Below, in pieces: positions 34,944-47,394 of a stretch of 64,000 nt of DNA (its first letter is position 1; each line of letters starts with the position of its first letter). A model generated the notes under the pieces. That model did no database searches, had not been told where the DNA came from, and worked only from the letters and a program-made list of their open reading frames with translations. Position numbers and translations under genes: made by a program. The DNA is taken from contig CM066923.1 in assembly GCA_033964015.1 (NCBI GenBank), positions 8,111,978 through 8,175,977 on the forward strand, in the 5' to 3' direction. This DNA is from Scolanthus callimorphus (taxonomy: Eukaryota; Cnidaria; Anthozoa; Actiniaria; Edwardsiidae).

Positions 34944-37900
34944 TCATGGGTACACACATGTAGAAGGTTCTTGGAAAGCTGAAACTCCACGATAAGTAGA
35001 TGTTGTATTGCGAAGTGCGGGCCATGCAAGTGCATTTCCAACTTCAAAACCACACCCCTTACAGAGTGATACAATGCGTTCCCTTGGCAACACGAAATCC
35101 CAGATATTCACCCTCGTGATAGTTCCCACAAGTGCATCAGCATCCACATACCCACCCCCAGGGGAGTCGAGATCGTTTCCAAGAACAAACATGCCTCCTC
35201 CTTCTATTGTCTTCCCCACGGCAAGCCCGGTCTTGGTAAGCCTGAGGGAGTTGTCCACGAACATCTGGTATGTCCCATCGGTAGAGTCCCACGTCACCAC
35301 AACACAGTGCCATTTGTTGTCCGCGTACAGTTGCTCAACGGATTTCTCACTGAAAAACATAAATAAATAAACGAACAAGCGATGCTTCGTTATAAGCACA
35401 ATACGAACATGGAACTGTCTCCCCGACAATCTTACACAGTTTCAGGCTCTACTCTTTCAGTATTATTTTGATGCTCACCTTTAAATCAGTTTGCTTAAGT
35501 GCAACAAGCCACGCGGTCTGGGCAGGGCAAACAACTGCTACCATTAGCTTTTGCATATCTTATTATTTCTATTAATTTTCTTATGAATACAATAAATCTT
35601 ATTGTTGTTGTTGTTTTCCGGGCGCCACAGTAATTGGTGCAAACTGTTGTGGTGTCCCTGCCTATTTGTCCTCGTGTTATGTCTAGGCGACGTATGAATT
35701 AGGCTTCAGAGCCGAGCTTTTGGCGTGCGGTACGTCTGGCGTGGCCGTGCTCAGTGCCGTGCTAAACTTTATTCAGTCGTGCCGAACTTAATTGACCGGG
35801 CGTCGAGTTTCTCGTGTGCAAAATATACAAACTACTAGGCGCGACACGGCAGAAGCGCGACGTATGAACTGGGCCTTAGAAAGATTAGAAAAGATTATGT
35901 TGTCTGGTCATTTCAGCATCAATTCAGCTATGACTCAAGATCCATTTGCTCACCTTCCTACTCCCTGCACATACAATATCAATTTGCCTGATCGCTGGAA
36001 TATTAAAATCCCGTTTAACGATCGACTTGAATGGTACGAAACATACGTATGGTCCCCTTCTTGATCGATCTTGACTTTGAAACTGATAGTGAATCTTGGT
36101 AAGTACAGTGCATTCGTGTGCTCCACTACATCTTTGTTGGATCGCCTTGGAAAGTGAATCTGGAAATTGGACATCGGATCTAGAATACAAAACGAGCAAT
36201 TCCGTGGCGTCATTTTTAGGTACCGCTGCAGAATAACTGCAGAATTCGGAATAGTTTGAAATGATTTTTTTTTCTTATGCTCGATGAATCATTAATGAGT
36301 TTGAGAACTGATTTGGAATCTTGAGGTATCAAAAACCTATCCAAACCTCCTTCATACTTATGATTTTTTTTTCTTATGCTCGATGAATCATTAATGAGTT
36401 TGAGAACTGATTTGGAATCTTGAGGTATCAAAAACCTATCCAAACCTCCTTCATACTTATGATTTTTTTTTTTCTTATGCTCGATGAATCATTAATGAGT
36501 TTGAGAACTGATTTGGAATCTTGAGGTATCAAAAACCTATCCAAACCTCCTTCATACTTATGATTTTTTTTTCTTATGCTCGATGAATCATTAATGAGTT
36601 TGAGAACTGATTTGGAATCTTGAGGTATCAAAAACCTATCCAAACCTCCTTCATACTTATGATTTTTTTTTCTTATGCTCGATGAATCATTAATGAGTTT
36701 GAGAACTGATTTGGAATCTTGATGTATCAAAAACCTATCCAACCTCCTTCATACTTATGATTTTTTTTTCTTATGCTCGATGAATCATTAATGAGTTTGA
36801 GAACTGATTTGGAATCTTGAGGTATCAAAAACCTATCCAAACCTCCTTCATACTTATGATTTTTTTTTCTTATGCTCGATGAATCATTAATGAGTTTGAG
36901 AACTGATTTGGAATCTTGAGGTATCAAAAACCTATCCAAACCTCCTTCATACTTATGATTTTTTTTTCTTATGCTCGATGAATCATTAATGAGTTTGAGA
37001 ACTGATTTGGAATCTTGAGGTATCAAAAACCTATCCAAACCTCCTTCATACTTATGATTTTTTTTTCTTATGCTGGATGAATCATTAATGAGTTTGAGAA
37101 CTGATTTGGAATCTTGATGTATCAAAAACCTATCCAAACCTCCTTCATACTTATGATTTTTTTTTCTTATGCTGGATGAATCATTAATGAGTTTGAGAAC
37201 TGATTTGGAATCTTGAGGTATCAAAAAGCTATCCAAACCTCCTTCATACTTATGATTTTTTTTCTTATGCTCGATGAATCATCAGTTTTCGTACGCTTTC
37301 TGGACGACAAAAATCCAGGATTTTCCATGAAGTCTTTAGTCATTTATCCCGGAGTTTTCCAGGAGTTTTTATTGGGTAGAAATGCCGCCTCCCCTTAAAA
37401 AACATGATAAGTCTGGAGGATGTCATAATTTGTAGCCCAAAATCAGATTCACGAAACTGACTGATTCAACCACATTTGAGTTGAAACATTTTTCCAGCAT
37501 TTTCCGTAAAATTCCAGGACATTTAAGGACTTTCCAGGAAGGAAATTAAATTCAAGATATTTCAGGATGACAGGATTTCCAGGATGCGTACGAACCCTGA
37601 TCATTAATGAGTTTGAGAACTGATTTGTATGTATCACAAACCTATCCAAACCTTCTTCATGCTTATGATTTTCTTTAAGCTTGATGAGTTGTTTTATCAG
37701 TTTAAGATCTGATATGGGAGATTCTTTCTCTTATTAATGGACTCTTGGTATGTTCTTACCGATGATGTGTTGTTTGTACACACAGCCACTGTGGCCTGGC
37801 CTCACAGAGAAGCACCTGTTTGCCCCACACTTTCTAGGCTTGGCACACTGTCATGAGAAAACAATCCATGGTAAGTAAAGATTGGAGACCAAAGGCAATC

Positions 37901-40900
37901 TATGAAGGGCAAGGAAAGAGATACATTTCTGGAACAAAGTTCAATGTAATCTGAGAGCTCTGAGAGTGCTTTTTCCTGACCCTTTCACTCCCAATATCTA
38001 AATAGCACTTCTCCTTACTAGATAGGGCTAGATAGGCTAGACGTGAAAGCTTCTCGTGTGCTGATGGAATGGATTTTCCAAAATTTGCGTTGTTTAAACA
38101 CAGAAACGACCTTTGTCAGCCGAACGTAAAATTTGCCGGTAAGAATATCATTGTCATTCAACGCGCGGTTTGTAATGCTTTTGATCATTTTCGTTCGCCA
38201 TTTTCTGCTTTTCTGTATTAATCAACGCTTTCATTCTGTTTAAAAGAAAACTATTGCCATTTTACGGCCCTGTCAGTTCGAGGGGAAAATTCAATGTGAG
38301 AAGTACGCAAACTCACGCTTCAGTGCGGCAGAGGTATCACATTTAGAGATGTTAGGATAATTTCGATCTCGACAAATAAAGTTGTGCGCGGCAATACTCG
38401 TTATTTTATCTATGTTCTAACAACAGTAGCAACCAAACCAACGACAACAACGCCAAACGGACAGTAGGGAGAATTAAAAAAGACAACATGCTGTGGAAGC
38501 CACGTACCAATGTCGCTAAGAATGTCCAGCCCTTTTTCCTAACAGCTGCGATCCACTTGAAATTCCTACCAACTAGTTCGCACGTAAGGACTTCCTTATT
38601 ACCGGAACTCGGTCCAAAGTTCACAGCTCCACAATTTGCGTGTTTCGTACACTCAGCTTGGCACATTCCTTTGCTAAACGTCACAAGCGACTTAACTGGG
38701 CCTTGTGATGGGCTTAGGACGTAGCCTAGTATTTCCGCATCCGGTTCAAACCTTTGCACTTGGTTGCATACAGGCGTAGGTTCTGCAAACAAGTAGCCTC
38801 AGTATTTACTGGTGTCAATGAAGAAGTAGATGATCCAACTAGTATATGGCGCACCGAATTAGGGCCTTTATGTGGTGGAATACTAATTTTGGTTGTGGAA
38901 TATATAATCAGTGTATATTTCTCTGGTACAATAGAGGAAAATAGTGAGGCTAGTGCAGTGAGGGGTGGTTATCAAATTTTCTCGAGATCAAAAAAGAAAA
39001 ACGAAGGAAAATATAGTTGGTGCTAGCGCAGCGAGGGGTGGCTACCAAATCCCCTGGAGAACAATCGAGGAAAGCAAAAGAAAATATAGTGGTGCTAGGG
39101 CAGCGAGGGGTGGTTACTAAGTCATCTCGAGAACAATAGAGGAAAAGAGAAGAAAATATAGTGGATAGAGTAGAGAGGGGTGGTCACATCATAGGCCTAG
39201 ACGTACGGAAGTGACGTCATAACCATGTAACCCTGTGGTTACCCTGTAGTCATAAATGTCCCTCCGTAAAGGGTACTAAAAGGGTTCTATGAAGAGGAGT
39301 ATGGCTATTCTGTGAGCAGGAGGATGGCTATTCTGTGAGGAGGGGGAGGATGGCTATTTTGTGAAGAGGAGGAGGATGGCTAATCTGTGAGGAGGAGGAG
39401 GATGGCTAATCTGTGAGGAGGAGGATGATGGCTATTCTGTGAGGAGGGGGAGGATGGCTATTCTGCGAGGAGGGGGAGGATGGCTATTCTGTGAGGAGGA
39501 GGATGGCTATTTTGTGAAGAGGAGGAGGATGGCTAATCTGTGAGGAGGATGAGGATGGCTAATCTGTGAGGAGGAGGAGGATGGCTATTCTGTGAGGAGG
39601 GGGAGGATGGCTATTCTGTGAGGAGGAGGAGGATGGCTATTCTGTGAGGAGGGGGAGGATGGCTATTTTGTGAAGAGGAGGAGGATGGCTAATCTGTGAG
39701 GAGGAGGAGGATGGCTAATCTGTGAGGAGGAGGATGGCTATTCTGTGAGGAGGGGGAGGATGGCTAATCTGTGAGGAGGGGGATGGCTATTCTGTGAGGA
39801 GGGGGAGGATGGCTATTCTGTGAGGAGGAGGATGGCTATTCTGTGAGGAGGGGGAGGATGGCTATTCTGTGAAGAGGAGGAGGATGGCTATTCTGTGAAG
39901 AGGGGGAGGATGGCTATTCTGTGAAGAGGAGGAGGATGGCTAATATGTGAGGAGGGGGAGGATGGCTATTCTGTGAAGAGGAGGAGGATGGCTAATATGT
40001 GAGGAGGAGGATGGCTATTCTGTGAGGAGGAGGATGGCTATTCTGTGAGGAGGGGGAGGATGGCTATTCTGTGAGGAGGAGGATGGCTATTCTGTGAGGA
40101 GGGGGAGGATGGCTATTCTGTGAGGAGGGGGAGGATGGCTATTCTGTGAGGAGGAGGATGGCTATTCTGTGAGGAGGGGAGGATGGCTATTCTGTGAAGA
40201 GGAGGAGGATGGCTAATCTGTGAGGAGGATGGCTATTCTGTGAGGAGGAGGATGGCTATTCTGTGAGGAGGGGGAGGATGGCTATTCTGTGAGGATGGCT
40301 ATTCTGTGAAGAGGAGGAGGATGGCTAATCTGTGAGGAGGAGGATGGCTATTCTGTGAGGATGGCTATTCTGTGAGGATGGCTATTCTGTGAGGAGGGGG
40401 AGGATGGCTATTCTGTGAGGAGGATGGCTATTCTGTGAGGAGGGGGAGGATGGCTATTCTGTGAAGAGGAGGATGGCTAATCTGTGAGGAGGAGGAGGAT
40501 GGCTATTCTGTGAGGATGGCTATTCTGTGAAGAGGAGGAGGATGGCTAATCTGTGAGGAGGAGGATGGCTATTCTGTGAGGATGGCTATTCTGTGAGGAT
40601 GGCTATTCTGTGAGGAGGGGGAGGATGGCTATTCTGTGAGGAGGAGGATGGCTATTCTGTGAGGAGGGGGAGGATGGCTATTCTGTGAAGAGGAGGATGG
40701 CTAATCTGTGAGGAGGAGGATGGCTATTCTGTGAGGAGGGGAGGATGGCTAATCTGTGAGGAGGGGGATGGCTATTCTGTGAGGAGGGGGAGGATGGCTA
40801 TTCTGTGAGGAGGAGGATGGCTATTCTGTGAGGAGGGGGAGGATGGCTATTCTGTGAAGAGGAGGAGGATGGCTAATATGTGAGGAGGGGGAGGATGGCT

Positions 40901-41966
40901 AATCTGTGAGGAGGAGGAGGATGGCTATTCTGTGAGGAGGAGGATGGCTATTCTGTGAGGAGGAGGATGGCTATTCTGTGAGGAGGGGGAGGATGGCTAT
41001 TCTGTGAGGAGGGGGAGGATGGCTATTCTGTGAGGAGGGGGAGGATGGCTATTCTGTGAAGAGGAGGATGGCTAATCTGTGAGGAGGAGGAGGATGGCTA
41101 TTCTGTGAGGAGGAGGATGGCTATTCTGTGAGGAGGGGAGGATGGCTAATCTGTGAGGAGGAGGAGGATGGCTATTCTGTGAGGAGGAGGATGGCTATTC
41201 TGTGAGGAGGAGGATGGCTATTCTGTGAGGAGGGGGAGGATGGCTATTCTGTGAGGAGGGGGAGGATGGCTATTCTGTGAGGAGGGGGAGGATGGCTATT
41301 CTGTGAAGAGGAGGATGGCTAATCTGTGAGGAGGAGGAGGATGGCTATTCTGTGAGGAGGAGGATGGCTATTCTGTGAGGAGGGGGAGGATGGCTATTCT
41401 GTGAAGAGGAGGAGGATGGCTAATCTGTGAGGAGGAGGATGGCTATTCTGTGAGGAGGAGGAGGATGGCTATTCTGTGAGGAGGAGGGGCAATCCAACAC
41501 CGCAAAACGAAAACAATACACCGAAAAAATACGCAAACGAAAGCACATTATGAAAATGTTTTGCGTGCATTACCTTTCCTAATATCCTACGTCGCAGCGG
41601 CCGCATAACGCCCGCAGTGGTCGCAGGACGCCCGCAGCGATGTACGATATTAGGATATTTCTAATTGGTTTTTGTTCCTTACAACGCCGCTGAACGTCGA
41701 GCATCGAAAATAAATTCCGAACTTAATTCAACTGAGGCCTGTTTCTCGAACACCCCAGAATTCCACAAGAATTTGTGCTCGGTATTACTACAAACACTAC
41801 AGATTAAGTTATATTCAATCTGAAAAATGTTTCCACTATTTGTCAAAATTACTCTCGGAGGATTTAATCATAATTCATATTGCTACTCACCAGTACCAAG
41901 TGTAGGCAAGGAAGAAGCCACATTCAACTGAATAAGTATCACTGATATAGTCCGAGCGAGCGCCAT
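34944..41966 (-). CDS. Secreted PAN/apple plus pentraxin-domain protein, 356 residues
   Basis: Exons: 41966-41891, 38782-38508, 37847-37760, 36179-35954, 35349-34944. Phases (1, 0, 1, 2) match and all sites are GT-AG. Residues 1-20 form a signal peptide (MALARTISVILIQLNVASS). Residues ~30-117 are a PAN/apple-type fold with conserved cysteines (C..C...C, NCGAVNF, LTCEL, then WTFLAT). Residues 118-146 are a short Cys-rich linker (C118, C124, C129, C139), possibly a reduced EGF-like unit. Residues ~150-340 form a pentraxin/LamG-like beta-sandwich: FTISFKVK, SYHSSRSLNGILIF, KWHCVVVTWDSTDGTYQMFVD, GGGMFVLGNDLDSPGGG, GTITRVNIWDFVL. Pentraxins are calcium-dependent pattern-recognition proteins and PAN domains bind protein or carbohydrate, so an extracellular recognition role is likely. 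Introns hold large tandem repeats. The individual ortholog is not recognised. Confidence 0.88.
36255..37290 (-). repeat. ~99-bp tandem repeat, about ten copies, in an intron
   Basis: Units start at an ATGATTTTTTTTTCTTATGC tract and run through 'gatgaatcattaatgagtttg' and 'ggtatcaaaaacctatcc' with very few differences, so expansion is recent. Period 98-101 bp, varying mainly in the T tract. A diverged copy lies at 37600-37675. It sits in intron 3 of the PAN-pentraxin gene. The minus strand is open across 33-residue units, but only because the period is near a multiple of three. Confidence 0.9.
38930..39195 (+). repeat. ~70-bp degenerate tandem repeat
   Basis: Three copies of a unit containing 'gtgctagtgcagcgaggggtgg', 'aaatt/cccctcgagaac' and 'aatagaggaaaagagaagaaaatatag'. 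It lies in intron 1 of the PAN-pentraxin gene, next to the larger minisatellite. Confidence 0.7.
39285..41490 (+). repeat. 2.2-kb minisatellite, GGAGGATGGCTATTCTGTGA family
   Basis: Roughly 85-90 units of 20-30 bp with core GATGGCTATTCTGTGAGGAG and variable GGA/GGGG spacers. The variant 'gctaatctgtgag' is scattered among 'gctattctgtgag' units, and higher-order blocks recur. It is strongly strand-asymmetric (purine-rich plus strand) and lies in intron 1 of the PAN-pentraxin gene. Confidence 0.95.
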
Positions 41967-42334
41967 TTTGGTACTACAAAATCCGCCTGCAAATCAGATT
42001 TTAAAACTTTTTCTCTGTGTTGGAGATTGAAGTCGACTAAGTCGCCTTCAAAGCTGAATGTGGGAACAGCTCCTTCAATTTGGCATTAATATAACAATTA
42101 ATTTTCTCCCCCGCGGCTGTGGGCTCAGTGATACGGCCAATGTAAAGTCAATTATCGAGGTTAAATAGAGAATAATACATGCTCGCGCGAGGATTTGGAA
42201 TTTATCTTTTGAGTGTTTAAATTCGCTGAAACGCTGAAGTTTATATAATAAAACGTGTTATCCTTATTAAGGCCACTAGCGCGTAATTATTTCAGAATTG
42301 CAAGTTTTGTTAGGTTGGGGTCAAACCATTCTAA

Positions 42335-42623
42335 AGGCCCGTTCACACGGCGTGATTACAGCTGCGCCTTGAGGTGCGATTTCTGTGGCGATCCAATTGC
42401 GATGTCACATCGCGCGGTGAGAACGGTCGGCGATCTTATGGCGATTTCACTTGCGACGTCGCCGCGACGTGTTCAAATTCCATTGCGAATGGGTGCGATT
42501 TCTGCAGATCGCCAACAAACGGACAAATATCGCAGAGCCATCGCCGGCCGTTCACACTGCGCGATATGACATCAGCGATCGCCGCAAAAATCGAAGCTAA
42601 GATCGCGCCGTGTGAACGGGCCT
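42335..42623. mobile_element. PIF/Harbinger-type MITE, 289 bp
   Basis: AGGCCCGTTCACACGGCG and its complement form the termini, with TAA on both sides (42332-42334, 42624-42626), the PIF/Harbinger 3-bp duplication. The interior is rich in GCGATC-type motifs in both orientations. It lies 370 bp upstream of the PAN-pentraxin start. Confidence 0.8.
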
Positions 42624-42984
42624 TAACATGCCATTCAACTTTCCTATGAATGAATAAATATCTTTATTTAAAAACGGTTAAAATGTCATTAGGATTTTAA
42701 AAACATATATACTTATTTACAATACTAATATAATATGAATACTTTAGATAAATCCAACGCATGGCGAGTGCACACAGTAAATTTCACTTGAAAAACGATA
42801 TAACGTGGAATTCGCCTTTTTGAGTGCTATTTTCGGCGGAATCTACCGACTCATGAAGACTTTGAATTTATAATAAAAATCTTAGCTAAGCTTATTATAA
42901 ATTCACCTGTTTTTTAAGAGAGCCGTGCACTACCAAAATATAATCTTAAAGAAGTAAGAGAAACTTTAGAAAAACTAACAGCAA

Positions 42985-43115
42985 CCTGCTTTGAACATAT
43001 TCAACGTGCCCGCTTGCCGTAACTCGACTGGAAGGCTGTTCCACAGCTGAGCCGCCACACTAGAAGTAAAGCTATCTTTGAGATAGTTTTTGCGGGGCAG
43101 TTGGATCAGCCAATA
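42985..43115 (-). pseudogene. LINE ORF2 C-terminal fragment
   Basis: The minus strand reads ...AAQLWNSLPVELRQAGTL.MFKAG, the conserved end of CR1/L2/Rex-like LINE reverse-transcriptase polyproteins, followed by a stop. It is strongly 5'-truncated; an A/T-rich tail ending in AATAAATATC lies at about 42650-42665. Confidence 0.6.
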
Positions 43116-45599
43116 GTGGTACCTCGGTATCTCTCAGAGAATATTGTTTTTCTAAGCGCAAAAACATTAGCGATGCCCAGTGGATACTAAGCAATTTTCA
43201 AATCAGTTGAAAGCCATGACTAAGATATAGCTCTTGTGAAGATTTAAATCATCTTACGCGACAGGAACCTTAATTTTTTCGGATCTTTTTCACGAAAGTT
43301 TAACGGTTCAAATATGATTCGACAAGGTTTTGAGCTTGATTCAAAATGATTCACTTTTAAGGGTGTTCGGATGCTTGGTTGCTAGGGAAACTTGAAATAG
43401 CTCTAATTCGGCGACACTTTGCTCAATCATGACCAATTTTGCGCCATGACAACATCATATGACAACAATTCCAAAGATGACGTCATCGGGCCACGGCCAT
43501 GGTCACGTGACTGGGAGTAGAAAAAAGCAAGATTCGTCTTCAAATAGACGTTTTTCAATTTGTTTTTGCTATAGACATTTTTTTCATGAGCAGCCTCATA
43601 AAGTTAAGCAGGGATTTCCAATTTCGATTTAAAATAAGGAAATGACGAGCGCATGAAGTCGTTTTTTGCTATAACGTTCGCAATTTTTATTCTAAATGCA
43701 AATCCATGCTTCACTTTGTGAACATATGCTTTTCTATCGATTTGCTTTAAAATATTTGCGAAATTTAAGATTCGCGGGAGTTTTAGTGTTTTAAAGAAAC
43801 ACGAATTGAGAAGTTTGGTTACCAAGGTAAAGTAAAACAAATTTATCTTTATTTTCCACCAGAAAATAGAAACCAAGCAAGGAAATTGAAGGGAAATACA
43901 TCTGTAACATTGTTTAAGAAGTGAAAAAGAAAATTCAAACCCGAAAAAGCAAAAAATAAAATAAAAAAAAATAAAATAAATAAAATCGAAAAAGAAACGC
44001 ACGTAGGGTTTGAACAATGAGACGATACCATTCAGCCACTGAGGCTTGTCAAATAAAATTTTCTCAGAAATTCTATATAAACCTTCTCTCTCGAGACTGC
44101 AGGTTCGTAGGCTGAACAATTTACAATTTACGCATTTAAGCCAGTTTCTTTCTTCTTGGACGCCGTAGAAACAATAACGGTATGATTTCTTACCATTGTA
44201 TGATTTCCGACCATACAGAGTTGCTAATTACTTTTCAATATTACTTTCCGATCGCCGACGGTATTTTCTCTTCGCTTCAAAAATTAAAGAACTCCTGAAA
44301 AACTGAAATGTAATAGAGGCAACAATGATAGAAGATATAAATTTGATGCTAGTTTGGCCAAGATTTCTGGTACTTCAGCGGAAATTCGGGCAGTTTTGAG
44401 TGGCAGCATTTTACAAATCCCACGTTATAGATTTGCAGTTTGCACTAGACAACAAGTCACGGCAAAACGCTCCAACATAACTATGTTTTTCAATTGTTTT
44501 GACAATGAAAATGAACGGGTTTCTCTTCATTGAACCAAAATAATGAAATTACTTTAGAAAAATCATTCCACCAGAATGAAAATATGTTGGAAATAAAACA
44601 TATCTTGTTGTTTGATTGAGAAAAGACTGCCACCGAAGTCACGCAATCTTGGCTAGCAACGAAACGTAACTTAGCAACCAAACTTCCGAACACCCTTAAC
44701 CGACCTTACTTTTCAGTAATTAAAAACAAAACGATAAACATACATTGAATAACGTTAAATATCGCAGAACGTGAAGCTAAAAATATTTACCGAGTTTCGT
44801 TGGGTTCTGAAAGCTTGTTTATGAATAAACTGTCGAATAAAACGTTCACAAAATGTTGAATCAATTCTTGAATTGGTTTGACCCCTGCAACCTTGTATGG
44901 TTGCTTTAAATGTAGTCTGATTGGAAAGAAACCTTTAAAAAATAGGCTCGGTCCGCTTAGATTTCAGTAGCTCGTCGGAAAGAAATCGAAAGCACTTGCA
45001 AGGCATGTTTGAACGACGAGAATAATCTTTGGGAGGAATTCAAAACATATTAAAATATTTGTAGAATAGAATTTCGCGGTTAGACATCGCTCGGATCCTA
45101 TTATCAAATCCCTGGGGGCATACAGCAAGCATCCCCTCCTAACATACGTTGTTTTATACAGTTGTTTCTGTTTTTAATAATAATAATTATGTTGAATTTA
45201 TATAGCGCTGTTTCCTATAGCTCAATAGCATAATAAAACAAACAGAAACTTACAATATTTATATTTAAAAAGGCAAAGACAATCTGAAAATGTCACTCGT
45301 ATCTGGAAAGAAGATTCACGCAAGGAAAGATAGATAAAGTTCAACAAAACATTTCTCAAAACGAGGGGTCTGTTTCATGCGAGCTTGCATAGGACGAGGA
45401 CATATTTTTCATGTGCTGGATGGTCTACTTAAAGTTGACAGATAAATTCTCTATTCAATTCTATTTTGCGCTATAGCAAAGCATATTCATGCGTGCAAAA
45501 GAAAATACACACACGCCTAAATCGAGGAATGCTCACTGGCACTTAGAATTTTTTTCTAAACAAGCGCTCACCTACAGAAGTGAAAAAAGAATTATGAAA

Positions 45600-45668
45600 A
45601 TCATCAGGGTTCGAACCTGTAACTTTCCAGTCTCTATACACTACTAACCACTACGCTACCAGTGAATT
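45600..45668 (-). repeat. tRNA-like sequence, probably SINE- or pseudo-tRNA-derived
   Basis: The minus strand contains an A-box-like TAGCGTAGTGG and a B box GGTTCGAACC at a tRNA-like distance. A T-arm (ACAGG-TTCGAAC-CCTGA) nearly pairs, but the acceptor ends do not, so I do not call a functional tRNA. Confidence 0.4.
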
Positions 45669-46265
45669 CGCTGGTTCGGACAGCTCGTTTTATTGATTAC
45701 GTACCTTAATAGTATTAATCTTTAATAGAACGAGGCATATACTATAAAAATATACTAAAACGATGTATTAACCCTTATCCTGACTAGTAGTCTTGATAGT
45801 TCAGATATTTTGAATGTTTTTTAGGTCAATTTGAAGTAATATTGTCAAAAATATCGTTAAATTATTCATGGTGAGCATTCCTCCATTTAGGAATGACGGA
45901 AAATACAATACCACTCATTGGAGTATATTGCTATTGCCAGGGTTGAACAGCAAGGTTTATTGTTTCCCATTACATCGATTGTTATAATTTTATATTATAT
46001 ACCTAGTAATAATGATAATATATGTTTAAAAATATCTAAGTTTGACAGCACTGCCAATCAGATTCATGCATATGAAATCGTGGAATGCAATTATACTGTC
46101 ACTTGACAATACAAATAGCTACAAGCCAAAATGAAAAGCTTCCCAACTACACTGCGTTCCGTTGGGAAGCATTAATTTTCTACAGTCTCCTGGATGTTTT
46201 TGCTTCGATCTGTGATCTGCTTTAAAGTTTATACCGCTCAAGTTAGGTACTTGTGAGATATACAA

Positions 46266-46653
46266 GTGCAGTCGCTAAAGAAATTGGATGTTCGACTTGA
46301 TTTCGGCATCCAGAAACGTCTCAGTACTGAGTCGGAGAAAGCATCCATTCGCGAGCGTGGAACTCTCAAAAGTCGTACTGATGTACCGGAAGGAGCGAGG
46401 GAACTGATAATGAAAGTGAGGGGAGACAGGAGTGCTGGAGGTTCAAGTATTCAAACGCTGTACAATACAGCAGTTGAAATACCTGGCTCATATTTGCCGG
46501 ATGAGTAACGGGGATATGCGAAAGAAGATTCTCTTTGATGAACGATCCAAAAAGTGGAAGAAGTTGGAGGGACTGCTGGGGATAGATGCCCAGCAGCTCA
46601 GGAAAATGATGATGGAGAAGGAGAACTTTTTCTACTTCATTAATGCACCCTGA
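46266..46653 (+). pseudogene. Degenerate LINE ORF2 C-terminal fragment
   Basis: Two overlapping frames, shifted near 46430-46500, read through a LKYLAHICRMSNGDMRKKILFD-like segment. It resembles the conserved 'L.WxGHVxRM...R' C-terminal region of L1/RTE-type retrotransposon proteins. Frameshift and truncation mark it as a relic. Confidence 0.45.
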
Positions 46654-47139
46654 GGAGCAAAGACTCCAGAGTGGGGAAAACGATGATGATGATGATGGAA
46701 AGGGAATTCGGTAAAAAATCTCTTAGTTGATAAAAAAACATTTTACTAGGACTTCGAGCAATTTAGACAAAAAGTGTCCAAAAATTCAGTTGCTCAAAAG
46801 TTTAGAACCTGTTCGCTTGATTTTGGTTTGTTTTGGAAGAACTTCAGGTAGGCATTAACTTTGGTTCGTCCCGCCATCATACTCCTGGAAAGCAGACAAA
46901 CTATAAAGTTCACCATCTGAAGGGTACTATGAGGAAAATTCAACGTCTATACTATCCCTATTTATTATATAGACACGAGTGTTTTACTGGGAATACGCCA
47001 CTCGTAGATCTCATACGAAGCTACATCCGGGTCCTCAGTGACATATTTTCCATATCCTCACTAGTGAGGATATCGGTCAAAACAAAAGCGCTTGGAAATC
47101 AATTTGGAATATTTTTTTCTGGTTTGTCTATATAATAAA

Positions 47140-47285
47140 AGAAAATTACACGGTGGCTTGAAGATATGAGTTTTATTTTCTCGTGTCAAAAACAATATTT
47201 TACTCATTCGCTGCGCTCATTCGTAAAATATTATTCTTGCCACTCGAAAATAAAACTCATATCTTCGCGCCACCGTGTAATATCC
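47140..47285. mobile_element. Hairpin MITE with TTACACGGTGGC termini
   Basis: TTACACGGTGGC at the left end and GCCACCGTGTAA at the right end, with 'gatatgagttttattttc' and its complement inside. The short loop contains TTCGCTGCGCTCATTCG. Confidence 0.7.
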
Positions 47286-47394
47286 TCTATATATGTTGAA
47301 AATAACAAGATACGACAAGTTTTCTTGAAATTGTGCCATTTTAACGAAAAGGTACGCTAATTAATCAACGAATGAATTAATCAAGCCTTGTAAG

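Larger units (their letters stand above)
42627..46260. other. Gene-free stretch with LINE fragment and tRNA-like sequences
   Basis: Apart from the LINE remnant at 43.0 kb, I see only AT-rich DNA. The long minus-strand frame at 43604-44119 translates mostly to Phe and Ile from T-rich DNA and is not credible. A tRNA-like A-box/B-box pair lies near 43995-44050 (minus). 43380-44700 shares the phrase 'ggttgctagg/cttagcaaccaaacttccgaacaccctta' in inverted form at its two ends (about 43365 and 44690), so this whole 1.3 kb could be one palindromically bounded element. Confidence 0.5.

Noticed and set aside
34998..35370. 120-residue plus-strand frame
   Set aside because: Antisense shadow of the pentraxin-domain exon, which has the clear domain match and splice sites.
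36216..37236. Long minus-strand frames of 33-residue repeats (SKSVLKLINDSSSIRKK units)
   Set aside because: They are open only because the intronic tandem unit is about 99 bp; they lie within intron 3 of the PAN-pentraxin gene and have no splice or start support.
36255..37290. CRISPR-like array
   Set aside because: Direct head-to-tail repeats without unique spacers, in a eukaryotic intron.
43604..44119. 171-residue minus-strand frame
   Set aside because: Phe/Ile-rich translation of T-rich DNA, no domain, no splice support; overlaps a tRNA-like repeat.
45600..45668. Functional tRNA gene on the minus strand
   Set aside because: A and B boxes are present, but the acceptor stem does not pair and the anticodon arm is poor.
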